NCBI GenBank assembly: GCA_002786915.1
Contig: PCUV01000058.1
Span: 23,822 to 87,821, forward strand
DNA length: 64,000 nt
Reading direction: 5' to 3'
Origin: Comamonadaceae bacterium CG12_big_fil_rev_8_21_14_0_65_59_15
GTDB taxonomy: Bacteria > Pseudomonadota > Gammaproteobacteria > Burkholderiales > Burkholderiaceae_C
The notes beneath the pieces were generated by a model. It was not told the origin of the DNA and did not search any database. It worked only from the letters and a program-made list of their open reading frames with translations. The position numbers and the translations under genes are program-made. Shown here piece after piece: positions 57,168 to 64,000 of this stretch (position 1 is its first letter; each line of letters opens with the position of its first letter).

Positions 57168-57844
57168 TTGCCCCCCACGATCCAGGGGCTGACCCAGTCG
57201 CGCGTGAGCGTGCCGCCAACCGATGCGTTGCCGGTGAGCGTCAACACCAGCCGCACGCCGTCGGGCAGCGCTGGGACGGGCTTGCCAGGCGCGCCTGACA
57301 CGCCTGGCGGCGTTGGTCCAGCCGGACTGTCGGCGCTAGACAAGGGGTTGCTCCAGGCGTTGCCGCGATAGTAAAAAATCTGCCACTGGTCAATGGCCAC
57401 CGTGCGCACCTCGCGCAGGCGGTCATCGTCGCTGGGTGTTTGCGCCCACAGCGCGGCCTTTTGCCAAGCCTCGTCCAGCGCCTCGCGCGTGACAAGGGGT
57501 GGCGATTGCCAGCGCAGCCAGTCGCCTTGCGCGCCGTTGCTGCGCCGCGCCCAGGCCACCACCACCAGCCCGTCTTGTGGCTGCGTGGCGCTGCGCCGCA
57601 GCAGGCGCAGCGTGCGGCCGTCCCAGTCCAGACCGGGCAGGTTGCCCTGTGCCGTCATGGCGTCTAGGTCAGAGCCCCATTGCGACAAGGTGGCTTGTAG
57701 CGTCAGCAGGTCGTCCGAGCGCTGCTGCAGGCGCAGTGAGGTCTGGCTCACGCCGTCCAGACTGCGCCAGCCCAGCACGGCCATCAACGCCATCAGGCTG
57801 ATGGCCACCAGCAGTTCGATCAGCGTAAAGCCGCGTGTACGCAT
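57164..57844 (-). CDS. gspJ: Type II secretion minor pseudopilin GspJ
   Basis: Tip pseudopilin of 226 aa; prepilin signal MRTRG before FTLIELLVAISLMALMAV, then the GspJ domain (DLDAMTAQGNLPGLDWDG, VVAWARRSNG, WQIFYYRGNAW). The start at 57844 is set by the prepilin leader; a 50-codon upstream extension overlaps gspI and was rejected. Confidence 0.94.
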   Translation of the reverse strand: MRTRGFTLIELLVAISLMALMAVLGWRSLDGVSQTSLRLQQRSDDLLTLQATLSQWGSDLDAMTAQGNLPGLDWDGRTLRLLRRSATQPQDGLVVVAWARRSNGAQGDWLRWQSPPLVTREALDEAWQKAALWAQTPSDDDRLREVRTVAIDQWQIFYYRGNAWSNPLSSADSPAGPTPPGVSGAPGKPVPALPDGVRLVLTLTGNASVGGTLTRDWVSPWIVGGK

Positions 57845-57852
57845 CGGCAACC

Positions 57853-58227
57853 TTAATAGCGCCCTACCACCGTGGTCAATCGCCACAGCGGTGTTTCGGC
57901 GTCCAGCACCTGTGCATCCACGCGCCGGAAGTAGGGGTTGGGCGTGGGCCGCACGGTGAGCAGCAGCGTCAGACTGCGCCCGCCTTGCAGGCACTCGGTG
58001 CGGGTGTCACCCACCCCGGGCAGTTGGCGCGCCAGGCGCACACCCACCAGCGCGTTTTCAGCGCACAACTGCGCCAGCAACATGTCGGACTGGCGCTGGG
58101 CGTGGCGCGTCAGCGCACCGGCGGCCTGTAGCCCTGCGGTAAGCGCTATCGCCACAATGGCCAGCGCCACCAGCACCTCCACCAGCGTGAAGCCGCGTCC
58201 GGTTGTTGACAAGCCAGCGCGGCGCAT
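57853..58227 (-). CDS. gspI: Type II secretion minor pseudopilin GspI
   Basis: Tip pseudopilin of 124 aa with leader MRRAGLSTTGRG before FTLVEVLVALAIVAIALTA, then the family segment LLAQLCAENALVGVRLARQL. Its ATG at 58227 shares one base with the gspH stop (TGATG). Confidence 0.94.
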   Translation of the reverse strand: MRRAGLSTTGRGFTLVEVLVALAIVAIALTAGLQAAGALTRHAQRQSDMLLAQLCAENALVGVRLARQLPGVGDTRTECLQGGRSLTLLLTVRPTPNPYFRRVDAQVLDAETPLWRLTTVVGRY

Positions 58228-58688
58228 CAGGGTGCCTCGTCGCGCACGGCAAACGGCCGCACGCCGTCGGTGGCCAGCAAAACTTTGCGGCTGGCCCGCG
58301 TGGCCGAATACAGCATGACGGTTTGCGGCGCGATGATGGCGTCGGGGCCAAGGGTCAACCATTGGAAGGCATTGCTTTGCGCCGGTGCAACGCGCGCGCG
58401 GGTGTCCGTATCAAGCCACTGGCGCGCCGCAGGCTCCAGGTCGGTGCCCCAGTCCGGGTCAAAGTGAAAGCCCTGCGCATCGGCGTGCCAGCGCACCGGT
58501 ACACCGCGTACCTGCGACTGCGCGCGCGCCGCCTCCAGCAGCGCGACCAGGCGCTGCGCTTCGCGCTCTAACTGCACCTGTCCATCGTCGCGCAAAGCGA
58601 ACCCGACCCCGGCTGTGGCAATGGCCACAATGGCCAGCACCACCAACAATTCAAGCAGGGTAAAACCGGCCGCACGCCGCACGGTCAT
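58227..58688 (-). CDS. gspH: Type II secretion minor pseudopilin GspH
   Basis: Minor pseudopilin of 153 aa with leader MTVRRAAG before FTLLELLVVLAIVAIATAG and the GspH/FimT body (REAQRLVALLEAARAQSQ, RGVPVRWHADAQGFHF). The start at 58688 follows the gspG stop by 43 bp; the longer open frame overlapping gspG was rejected. Confidence 0.94.
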   Translation of the reverse strand: MTVRRAAGFTLLELLVVLAIVAIATAGVGFALRDDGQVQLEREAQRLVALLEAARAQSQVRGVPVRWHADAQGFHFDPDWGTDLEPAARQWLDTDTRARVAPAQSNAFQWLTLGPDAIIAPQTVMLYSATRASRKVLLATDGVRPFAVRDEAP

Positions 58689-58731
58689 CAGAGCGGAGCG
58701 CGCCAAGGCGTCCACGCGGGCAGAAATCGGC

Positions 58732-59175
58732 TCATGGCTGCCAGCTGCCCAGGTCAGCGTCGTTACCCTCGCCGCCAGATTTACCGTCGGCACCGTACGA
58801 CATCACATCGACTTCACCCTTGATGCCGGGGTTGAGCAGCACATACGGCGTGCCCCAGGGGTCGCTGGGCAACTGGTCGAGGTAATTCTTCCAGTTGTTG
58901 GGCACCGGTACGGTGGTGGGTTTGGTCAGCAGCGCTTGCAGGCCCTGCTCTGCCGTCGGGTAGCGCTGGTTGTCAAGCTTGTAGAGCTTGAGCGCCTGCA
59001 TCAGGTTGGCGATGTCGGTCTTGGCCGCGGTGACGCGCGCGTCGTCGGCGCGGCCAAGCACATTGGGCACGATTAAAGCGGCCAGCACGCCGATGATGAG
59101 CAGCACCACCATGAGCTCGATCAGGGTGAAGCCGCGGTGCAGGCGCTGTGAAAATGAGTTGAATTTTGCGTTCAT
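58732..59175 (-). CDS. gspG: Type II secretion major pseudopilin GspG
   Basis: Main subunit of the periplasmic pseudopilus. It has 147 aa with leader MNAKFNSFSQRLHRG before FTLIELMVVLLIIGVLAAL, YPTAEQGLQALL, LPSDPWGTPYVLLNPG and the calcium loop SYGADGKSGGEGNDADLGSW. It is the first gsp gene of the cluster, 56 bp after an outer-membrane protein gene on the same strand, so it may share an upstream promoter with the exported-protein genes. Confidence 0.96.
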   Translation of the reverse strand: MNAKFNSFSQRLHRGFTLIELMVVLLIIGVLAALIVPNVLGRADDARVTAAKTDIANLMQALKLYKLDNQRYPTAEQGLQALLTKPTTVPVPNNWKNYLDQLPSDPWGTPYVLLNPGIKGEVDVMSYGADGKSGGEGNDADLGSWQP

Positions 59176-59231
59176 GAAATCAGTGGGACCCAAGAGTGAT
59201 TGGCACCCTGTGGTGCGCTGCTTGAGTTTAG

Positions 59232-60371
59232 CTAGAAATCGGCACGCAAACCAACACTGAACAGTGAGTACTTGCTGCCAAACCGCTCTGCGGTACTGCT
59301 GTTATAAGTGACCGGAATGTCGTTGAAAAACAGGTTGCTGGTGATTTGGCTACGGGCAAACACGCTCAAGTGCGGGCGCACGCGGTAGGTGGCTTGCAGC
59401 GTGATGTTGTGGTTTTGCGTGAAAGCCTCTTTACCACGCGACTGCAAAATGTCATCGACCCGCTCGCGTTGAACAAAATGGAACAGGTAGCCGGCCTGCC
59501 AGGTCCAGGGGCCGCGCTGCCAACTGCCGTTGATGCCGGCCTGAAAAAAAGTGCCGCGCCAGGCAATTTCGCTCGCCACATCAACACCGTAGGCACCGCT
59601 GCTGTCGTAAAACTGCTGTATCACACCGCCCCCGACCGCGCACGGCGCCGCCAGCACGCCGTAGATGGTATTGCCGGTAAAGGCCACGTTGTACTCGCAG
59701 CCATTGCGCGTAGTGGTGGCCGACAGCGCCCCGTATGACAATTGGGAGCTGCCGACGCTCACAAAAGCGCTCACGTCAGAGCTGGGGGTCAGGGCCCAGC
59801 TACCGACCAGATCGGCCTGCAATTGCCGATCCGCCGGGTCGGTGATCTTGACGGTATTGAGCTTGGCCCCCGGCACCACGACGGCCGAGGTGGACTCGGT
59901 GGCACTGGCGTAGTTGCCCCAAGCCGACAGACGCAGCGCCATGGCCGGCCAGGTGCCAGTGGCTTCTTTGAAGCGGTACAAGCCAGAGAGTTGCCAGTTG
60001 GTGTAGTGGTAGGTGTCAGAGGTGCTGCTTAGTGAGCGCTGGCCCAGCACGCCGGTCAACCAGGCACCATCCGCCAGTTTGACCGCTCCACTGAGGTAAG
60101 TGCCGTGGTAGTCACCGGCCTTGGTGCCCGCCGTCAGCGGGTCGGCTTCACGCACCTTGAAGACGTCCAGCGACTCGTTCATATGGTCGCTAACGAGCTC
60201 CAGGTATGCGTGAGGCGCTATTGTTTCTGGGGTTGCGGTGAGAAAGATGTCGTTCGGTGCTGAGAGCGCTGGCAAGGCGATGCCGATGCCGATCAGGCTG
60301 CCCGCCAGCGCGCGCAACACTCTCTTGCTGAAAGATAAGTTCACACAAGCAAGAGGTGTTGCATGGCGCAT
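59232..60371 (-). CDS. Outer-membrane beta-barrel protein, unknown function
   Basis: A 379-aa protein with a signal peptide (ALAGSLIGIGIALPALSA) and alternating amphipathic strands such as WLTGVLGQRSL, WQLSGLYRFKEATG, LSAWGNYASATE and LQATYRVRPHLSVFARSQI. It ends in Phe (SVGLRADF), the outer-membrane insertion signal. Two cysteines lie in the middle (NGCEYNVAF, APCAVGG), probably an extracellular disulfide loop. It starts 4 bp after the large lipoprotein gene ends, so they form an operon, and gspG follows. Confidence 0.75.
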   Translation of the reverse strand: MRHATPLACVNLSFSKRVLRALAGSLIGIGIALPALSAPNDIFLTATPETIAPHAYLELVSDHMNESLDVFKVREADPLTAGTKAGDYHGTYLSGAVKLADGAWLTGVLGQRSLSSTSDTYHYTNWQLSGLYRFKEATGTWPAMALRLSAWGNYASATESTSAVVVPGAKLNTVKITDPADRQLQADLVGSWALTPSSDVSAFVSVGSSQLSYGALSATTTRNGCEYNVAFTGNTIYGVLAAPCAVGGGVIQQFYDSSGAYGVDVASEIAWRGTFFQAGINGSWQRGPWTWQAGYLFHFVQRERVDDILQSRGKEAFTQNHNITLQATYRVRPHLSVFARSQITSNLFFNDIPVTYNSSTAERFGSKYSLFSVGLRADF

Positions 60372-60374
60372 GCG

Positions 60375-63026
60375 TTAGTTCGTCAGGTTGATATAGCCTT
60401 CCAGACCGGGCCCGGTCACCGGCACGGAAGTTGTTGCCGCACCGGTAGCGTCAAGTTTAGTCGGGACCTGAATCGTCACGTTGCCAAAGGCTGTGCCGTC
60501 GGTCTGGCGTAGCGGCAGGTTGGTCACCACGATCGACACCTTGTATTTGCCGCGCAGGGCATACATGCCGGTAAAGTCGTTACTGACCCCGTTGACAGCG
60601 TAGTTCACTACTTCACCCAGCACGACGGTGCTGACGGCATTGACCGCAGAGCTGAAGGTGTTGGTCACGCCCTTGACCGAATTGGCAAAGTCGATGATGG
60701 CCTTGGTTTTGCCGTCACCCGAGACACCGTAAACAATGGCATTGGCCGTGGTCGGCACCGTCACCTGGATAGTGTTACCGGTTTTGGTGACGTTGACGTT
60801 GTCGATGTAGGCCTTCACTTCGCCAGCGCCCGCAGGGGTGTCTTGCGTGATGGCGACCGCTGCACTCATGGTTTGGCCGCTGGCCAGCGTAAAGCTGCCA
60901 TTTTCTGCCAGGTTGAGTTTCAGCGCCGCGTTGTTGGCCATCGGCCACTTCACGTTGATACCGGCCGCTGACTGAAACTGCGCCATGCTGTAGCTGGTGG
61001 TGCTCGTGCCATCAAACAGGCTCAGGGCGTTGTCGGTCAGGTACAGGTAGTTGGTGGGTGTCGTGGGCGGAGTGGCTTGCTCCGGTGCCAGCGTGATGTC
61101 GTCAAAGAAGAAGCTGTCACCAGAAACAGGCGACACCGTACCCAGCTTGGGCAACAGCACGACTTTGGTGTAGGTCTTGGTTAAGTCCACGCCGGTCATG
61201 GCCCAAGTCAGGGTTTGCCAACCCACCGCAACTGTTGGAGTGGCGGCAATTTCAGCAGAGGCTGCACCGTTGGCATCTTCCACTTTGATCACCATTGGAA
61301 CACCAGCCACAGGTGAATAGACCCGTGCCGTGATGGTTTTGCGCGTGGCAGTGAATGGTATCGCGCCGGTAGTGACGACCACGCCTGCCCAAGGATCGCC
61401 CCCTGTGCGCAACACATTCACCGCCTTGCCTGAACCGCCCGACGGGCCGGACATGATGGACGACCCTTCAGCGCCGTTGAAGCCCAGGATGGTCGGTACC
61501 GTCGCTTCATCAAACGAGGTCAGCAAACCGGATGCTGGAATGGTTGGCGTTGTGGTTGATGTATCTGCCGGTGCCAGCGTGATGTCGTCAAAGAAGAAGC
61601 TGTCACCAGAGACTGGCGACACGGTACCCAGCTTGGGCAACAACACGACTTTGGTGTAGGTTTTGGTCAAATCTAGACCGGTCATGACCCAAGTCAGGGT
61701 TTGCCAGCCAACTACGACCGGTGCGGATGATGCAATTTCTGCAGAGGCATTTGGTGGGGTGGTGGCATCTTCGACTTTGATCACCATCGGAACACCAGCC
61801 ACAGGTGAATAGACCCGCGCCGTGATGGTTTTGCGCGTGGCAGTGAATGGTATCGCGCCGGTAGTGACGACCACGCCTGCCCAAGGATCGCCCCCTGTGC
61901 GCAACACATTCACCGCTTTGCCTGAACCGCCCGACGGGCCGGCCATGATGGACGACCCTTCAGCGCCGTTGAAGCCCAGGACCGTGGGCGGTGTAGCTTC
62001 ATCAAAGCTGGCCAACACACCGGGAGCAGCGGGTGTTGTGGAAGTTGAGGTAGGTTTGGCTGCCTCAGTCTTGGTCTGAGCTGCCAAACTTGCAACATCG
62101 GTGGCGCTGGTGGTTGAACTCAGATTTGCGGCGACCACAGCAGACGTAATACTGGTGTTGGTTTGCCGGTCCAGGGTCAAACTGGTGATCTCTGACGCTG
62201 TATCGGAAGCTCCTAGGTAAGCATCGCCTTGAACCTTCAGCGCCGCACTGGTGACATTCGCCAGAACCGCAGCACCACCTTTACTGGTGATGGCAGTTTG
62301 TACCGCTGACATCACGGTCGCAGCCGTCAACACACGTTCCCCTGCTGCCTTGACGAGTGTGTTGACAACCGTTTCATCAAGCGCTGTACCAGTCATCAGC
62401 GTTGACGCCCCAGCTTTCAAAGCACTGGCAAAACCCGCCGCCACTTCGTTGTAGATGGGCTCAATCGCTGCGCTTCCGGTGGCGCTGACTAAACCGGCAA
62501 AGGTTTCTGTAACCTTTTGCAGCAACTGTTGTACAGCCAGCGTTTTCTTCAGCAACTCAGGATTCACTAAAGCCCCGGTGCTTGAAACTGCTACAGGATC
62601 GGTATTGAGCAAGTCGGTCGTGGCCGGTAAACCCAGCGCTTTATTGACTTCCGCAACGGTCATGCCTGCGGCCACCAGACTGGTAACCGTTGAAACGACT
62701 TTCGCACCCGCAGGTGCCTTTAACTGCCCAGTAAACGCCAGTTGTGTATCTTTGCTCTTACCGCCCGTCAGGATGACACCATGGGTACAGCCTTGCGGAA
62801 AAATGAAAACGCCTTCAGAGGTTGTGTAAGAGACGGGCTCGCCGGTGTTGGCTACACCATTGTCATTGGTGTCGCAAACGACTTTGGAGAATTGCAAATA
62901 GCCGTCAACGCCAACGCCACTGGTGGGCGTGTAGGTAATGCTGCCGGTTGAGCCGCCACCACCGCCGCAGGCCACCAGCAAAACCGCTGCCGTGGCCGCC
63001 GGGATCAGACGAAGTTTGAAATACAT
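60375..63026 (-). CDS. Large lipoprotein with tandem duplicated domain
   Basis: An 883-aa predicted lipoprotein with lipobox LLVAC at Cys20 followed by glycines. The N-terminal part has a DxNDNG-type segment (CDTNDNGVANTGEPV) and a helical region of about 200 aa. Two copies of one domain follow (about 337-490 and 500-650; offset 164 codons), each with FNGAEGSSIM, GPSGGSGKAVNVLRTGGDPW, PFTATRKTITARVYSPVAG, VGWQTLTW and SFFFDDITLAP. This is a jelly-roll or carbohydrate-binding look. The C-terminal 220 aa are unassigned. It is a candidate type II secretion substrate from its position; that is inference. Confidence 0.8.
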   Translation of the reverse strand: MYFKLRLIPAATAAVLLVACGGGGGSTGSITYTPTSGVGVDGYLQFSKVVCDTNDNGVANTGEPVSYTTSEGVFIFPQGCTHGVILTGGKSKDTQLAFTGQLKAPAGAKVVSTVTSLVAAGMTVAEVNKALGLPATTDLLNTDPVAVSSTGALVNPELLKKTLAVQQLLQKVTETFAGLVSATGSAAIEPIYNEVAAGFASALKAGASTLMTGTALDETVVNTLVKAAGERVLTAATVMSAVQTAITSKGGAAVLANVTSAALKVQGDAYLGASDTASEITSLTLDRQTNTSITSAVVAANLSSTTSATDVASLAAQTKTEAAKPTSTSTTPAAPGVLASFDEATPPTVLGFNGAEGSSIMAGPSGGSGKAVNVLRTGGDPWAGVVVTTGAIPFTATRKTITARVYSPVAGVPMVIKVEDATTPPNASAEIASSAPVVVGWQTLTWVMTGLDLTKTYTKVVLLPKLGTVSPVSGDSFFFDDITLAPADTSTTTPTIPASGLLTSFDEATVPTILGFNGAEGSSIMSGPSGGSGKAVNVLRTGGDPWAGVVVTTGAIPFTATRKTITARVYSPVAGVPMVIKVEDANGAASAEIAATPTVAVGWQTLTWAMTGVDLTKTYTKVVLLPKLGTVSPVSGDSFFFDDITLAPEQATPPTTPTNYLYLTDNALSLFDGTSTTSYSMAQFQSAAGINVKWPMANNAALKLNLAENGSFTLASGQTMSAAVAITQDTPAGAGEVKAYIDNVNVTKTGNTIQVTVPTTANAIVYGVSGDGKTKAIIDFANSVKGVTNTFSSAVNAVSTVVLGEVVNYAVNGVSNDFTGMYALRGKYKVSIVVTNLPLRQTDGTAFGNVTIQVPTKLDATGAATTSVPVTGPGLEGYINLTN
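61080..62030. repeat. Two tandem 492-bp coding repeats in the large lipoprotein gene
   Basis: Positions 61321-61460 and 61813-61952 are nearly identical base for base at an offset of 492 bp, and similarity extends over most of both units. The DNA-level identity points to a recent duplication or gene conversion. Confidence 0.85.
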
Positions 63027-63090
63027 GGGGTGCTCCCTAATTGGATGGAGGATCCCGCCCGGTAGGCGGGATCGGTTGGGTGTCGGTGGA

Positions 63091-64000
63091 TCAATTGTTG
63101 GTGAAGGCGATTGGCCCCAGGTTCACACCCGTGGCATAAGCCGCAGGACTGCTGTTGGCACTGGCGTTGGTGAAGTTGAAGCTGCTGCCCGGTACGTTCA
63201 CGACCACGCGCGCCAGACTTCCAAGCACTGCAGAAACGGCAGTGGCGTTGCTATCAGAGCCGCAAACTCCCTTGACCGTCCAGGCTGCCAGTGGAATCTT
63301 GTAGCTTGATCCGGCGCCAATTTTTTGATTTGCCACAAAGGTTTTGGATATCTCGGTGCCCCCCGACCCGGTTGCCGTGCAGCCTGCAACTTTGGGCCCG
63401 GTCAGGATCAACTCAACCGTCGGATTGAAATTGGACTGCTGGTACATCTCGGCTGGTCCCCACAGTTTCAACTTGATATTGCCGTAGGTGCTAACGTCAA
63501 CCGTTCCATTGTTGGGTGAATTGGCAAACATGCCCATATACGAATTGGCAAAGGGTGCTGCAGTTCCAGTGAACACGAAATACCGGAAGAAGTTTCCAAT
63601 ACCGCCGGGGTTATCGAGTCCGCTGGCAATCCAACCATTTTCATCCAGCTTCACAGTTGCGGTGCTCATGGCTGGGTCGTTAAAGTAACCGATGTTGCCA
63701 TTGCCAGAAGTGACGGCATTTGTCCACGAGGCGTGCAAATTGTTGGTATCCATAGCGCCCACGTAGTCGCTGGCAAAAACGCCGTCACCCGCCAGCACAA
63801 ACCCAACGGCATCCCCAGCCGTGGCAACAGGCAGTGTCACTGCACCACCAGAACCCATTTCTGCTGTTGGATTAGGGGTTACAGAGGTGCCGCCTCCTGT
63901 ACCTGTACTTGCGCCGCCGCCGACGAGTTTGAAGTCATCAAAGTAATAAGTTTCACCGGGCGTCACAGAGGCTACTGTGCCCAGATTTGGCAACATGACG
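63091..64000 (-). CDS. Exported protein with the same domain, 5' end cut by window edge
   Basis: At least 303 codons, open through the window end, so the start is outside. The first residues visible (LPNLGTVASVTPGETYYFDD) match the end of the duplicated domain in the downstream lipoprotein (LPKLGTVSPVSGDSFFFDD). After a Gly/Ser/Thr linker (GGGASTGTGGGTS) comes a domain of about 250 aa with GFVLAGDGVFASDYVGAMD, ASWTNAVTSGNGNIGYF, NIKLKLWGPAEMYQ and FVANQKIGAGSSYKIPLAAW, plus three cysteines. Beta-rich, probably carbohydrate-binding or surface-exposed; no family was assigned. It is 64 bp upstream of the lipoprotein gene on the same strand. Confidence 0.75.
   Translation of the reverse strand, partial: VMLPNLGTVASVTPGETYYFDDFKLVGGGASTGTGGGTSVTPNPTAEMGSGGAVTLPVATAGDAVGFVLAGDGVFASDYVGAMDTNNLHASWTNAVTSGNGNIGYFNDPAMSTATVKLDENGWIASGLDNPGGIGNFFRYFVFTGTAAPFANSYMGMFANSPNNGTVDVSTYGNIKLKLWGPAEMYQQSNFNPTVELILTGPKVAGCTATGSGGTEISKTFVANQKIGAGSSYKIPLAAWTVKGVCGSDSNATAVSAVLGSLARVVVNVPGSSFNFTNASANSSPAAYATGVNLGPIAFTNN

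Noticed and set aside
57844..57994. 50-codon upstream extension of GspJ, and similar extensions of GspH and GspI
   Set aside because: Prepilin leaders must be short and end in G before F; the extensions overlap the preceding genes and are not leader-like.

Overview
The window is chromosomal DNA of a Gram-negative betaproteobacterium, most likely a Comamonadaceae member close to Rhodoferax or Polaromonas. This rests on the gene content and order (mrcA facing pilMNOPQ-aroK-aroB-dgt; rplU-rpmA-obgE-proB facing ispB and a tRNA-Pro), the high GC, and short dispersed repeats that I associate with this family. It is dense housekeeping DNA broken up by accessory insertions. No rRNA operon or CRISPR array was seen.

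Region 1 (1-11.1 kb, nearly all minus strand) is a type IV pilus assembly operon (pilM, N, O, P, Q) followed by a Big_1-type Ig-repeat lipoprotein, a decayed vapBC toxin-antitoxin module, aroK, an intact Phd/PIN module, aroB and dgt (cut by the window edge). The usual pilQ-aroK-aroB continuity is interrupted twice. Region 2 (11.3-20.3 kb) has mrcA, cyaY, lptM, a DUF971 protein, a two-gene restriction-modification unit (C5 methyltransferase plus HNH nuclease) and a 1306-residue FAD/Fe-S dehydrogenase. Region 3 (20.3-26.1 kb) has a 162-bp palindromic MITE-like element, a Pho-box-like site and the ugpB-A-E-C-Q operon for glycerol-3-phosphate uptake. Region 4 (26-41.4 kb) is core: hemA, prfA, prmC, slyX, grxD, an unusual RelE-like/UvrD/ankyrin fusion helicase, a lytic transglycosylase, proS, rppH, proB, obgE, rpmA, rplU, ispB and tRNA-Pro(CGG).

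Region 5 (41.4-48.6 kb) is an accessory island between tRNA-Pro and the type II secretion genes. It holds a possible integrase tail, a repeat-rich non-coding stretch with an attC-like palindrome, a small minus-strand operon (AlpA-type regulator, unknown protein, 578-aa family A DNA polymerase, small winged-helix-like protein), a HigBA toxin-antitoxin pair and two unknown genes, the last 5'-truncated exactly at the end of gspF. Region 6 (48.6-64 kb) is a type II secretion operon in the transcribed order gspG-H-I-J-K-L-M-N-D-E-F. It is preceded on the same strand by two surface-type lipoprotein or secreted-protein genes sharing a duplicated domain, and by an outer-membrane beta-barrel gene. gspC and gspO are not in the window.

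The main cross-cutting observation is at least eight copies of one roughly 50-bp repeat. Three lie inside open reading frames, where they encode part of the GspD signal peptide, part of GspL and a linker in the FAD/Fe-S dehydrogenase. A second palindromic repeat is inserted in frame in the zinc module of GspE, and a third separates gspE from gspF. The unusual multi-gene unit most worth following is the AlpA/unknown/DNA polymerase/winged-helix operon; the most unusual single gene is the RelE-like/helicase/ankyrin fusion. All functional statements are from reading the sequence and family knowledge; no searches were run.
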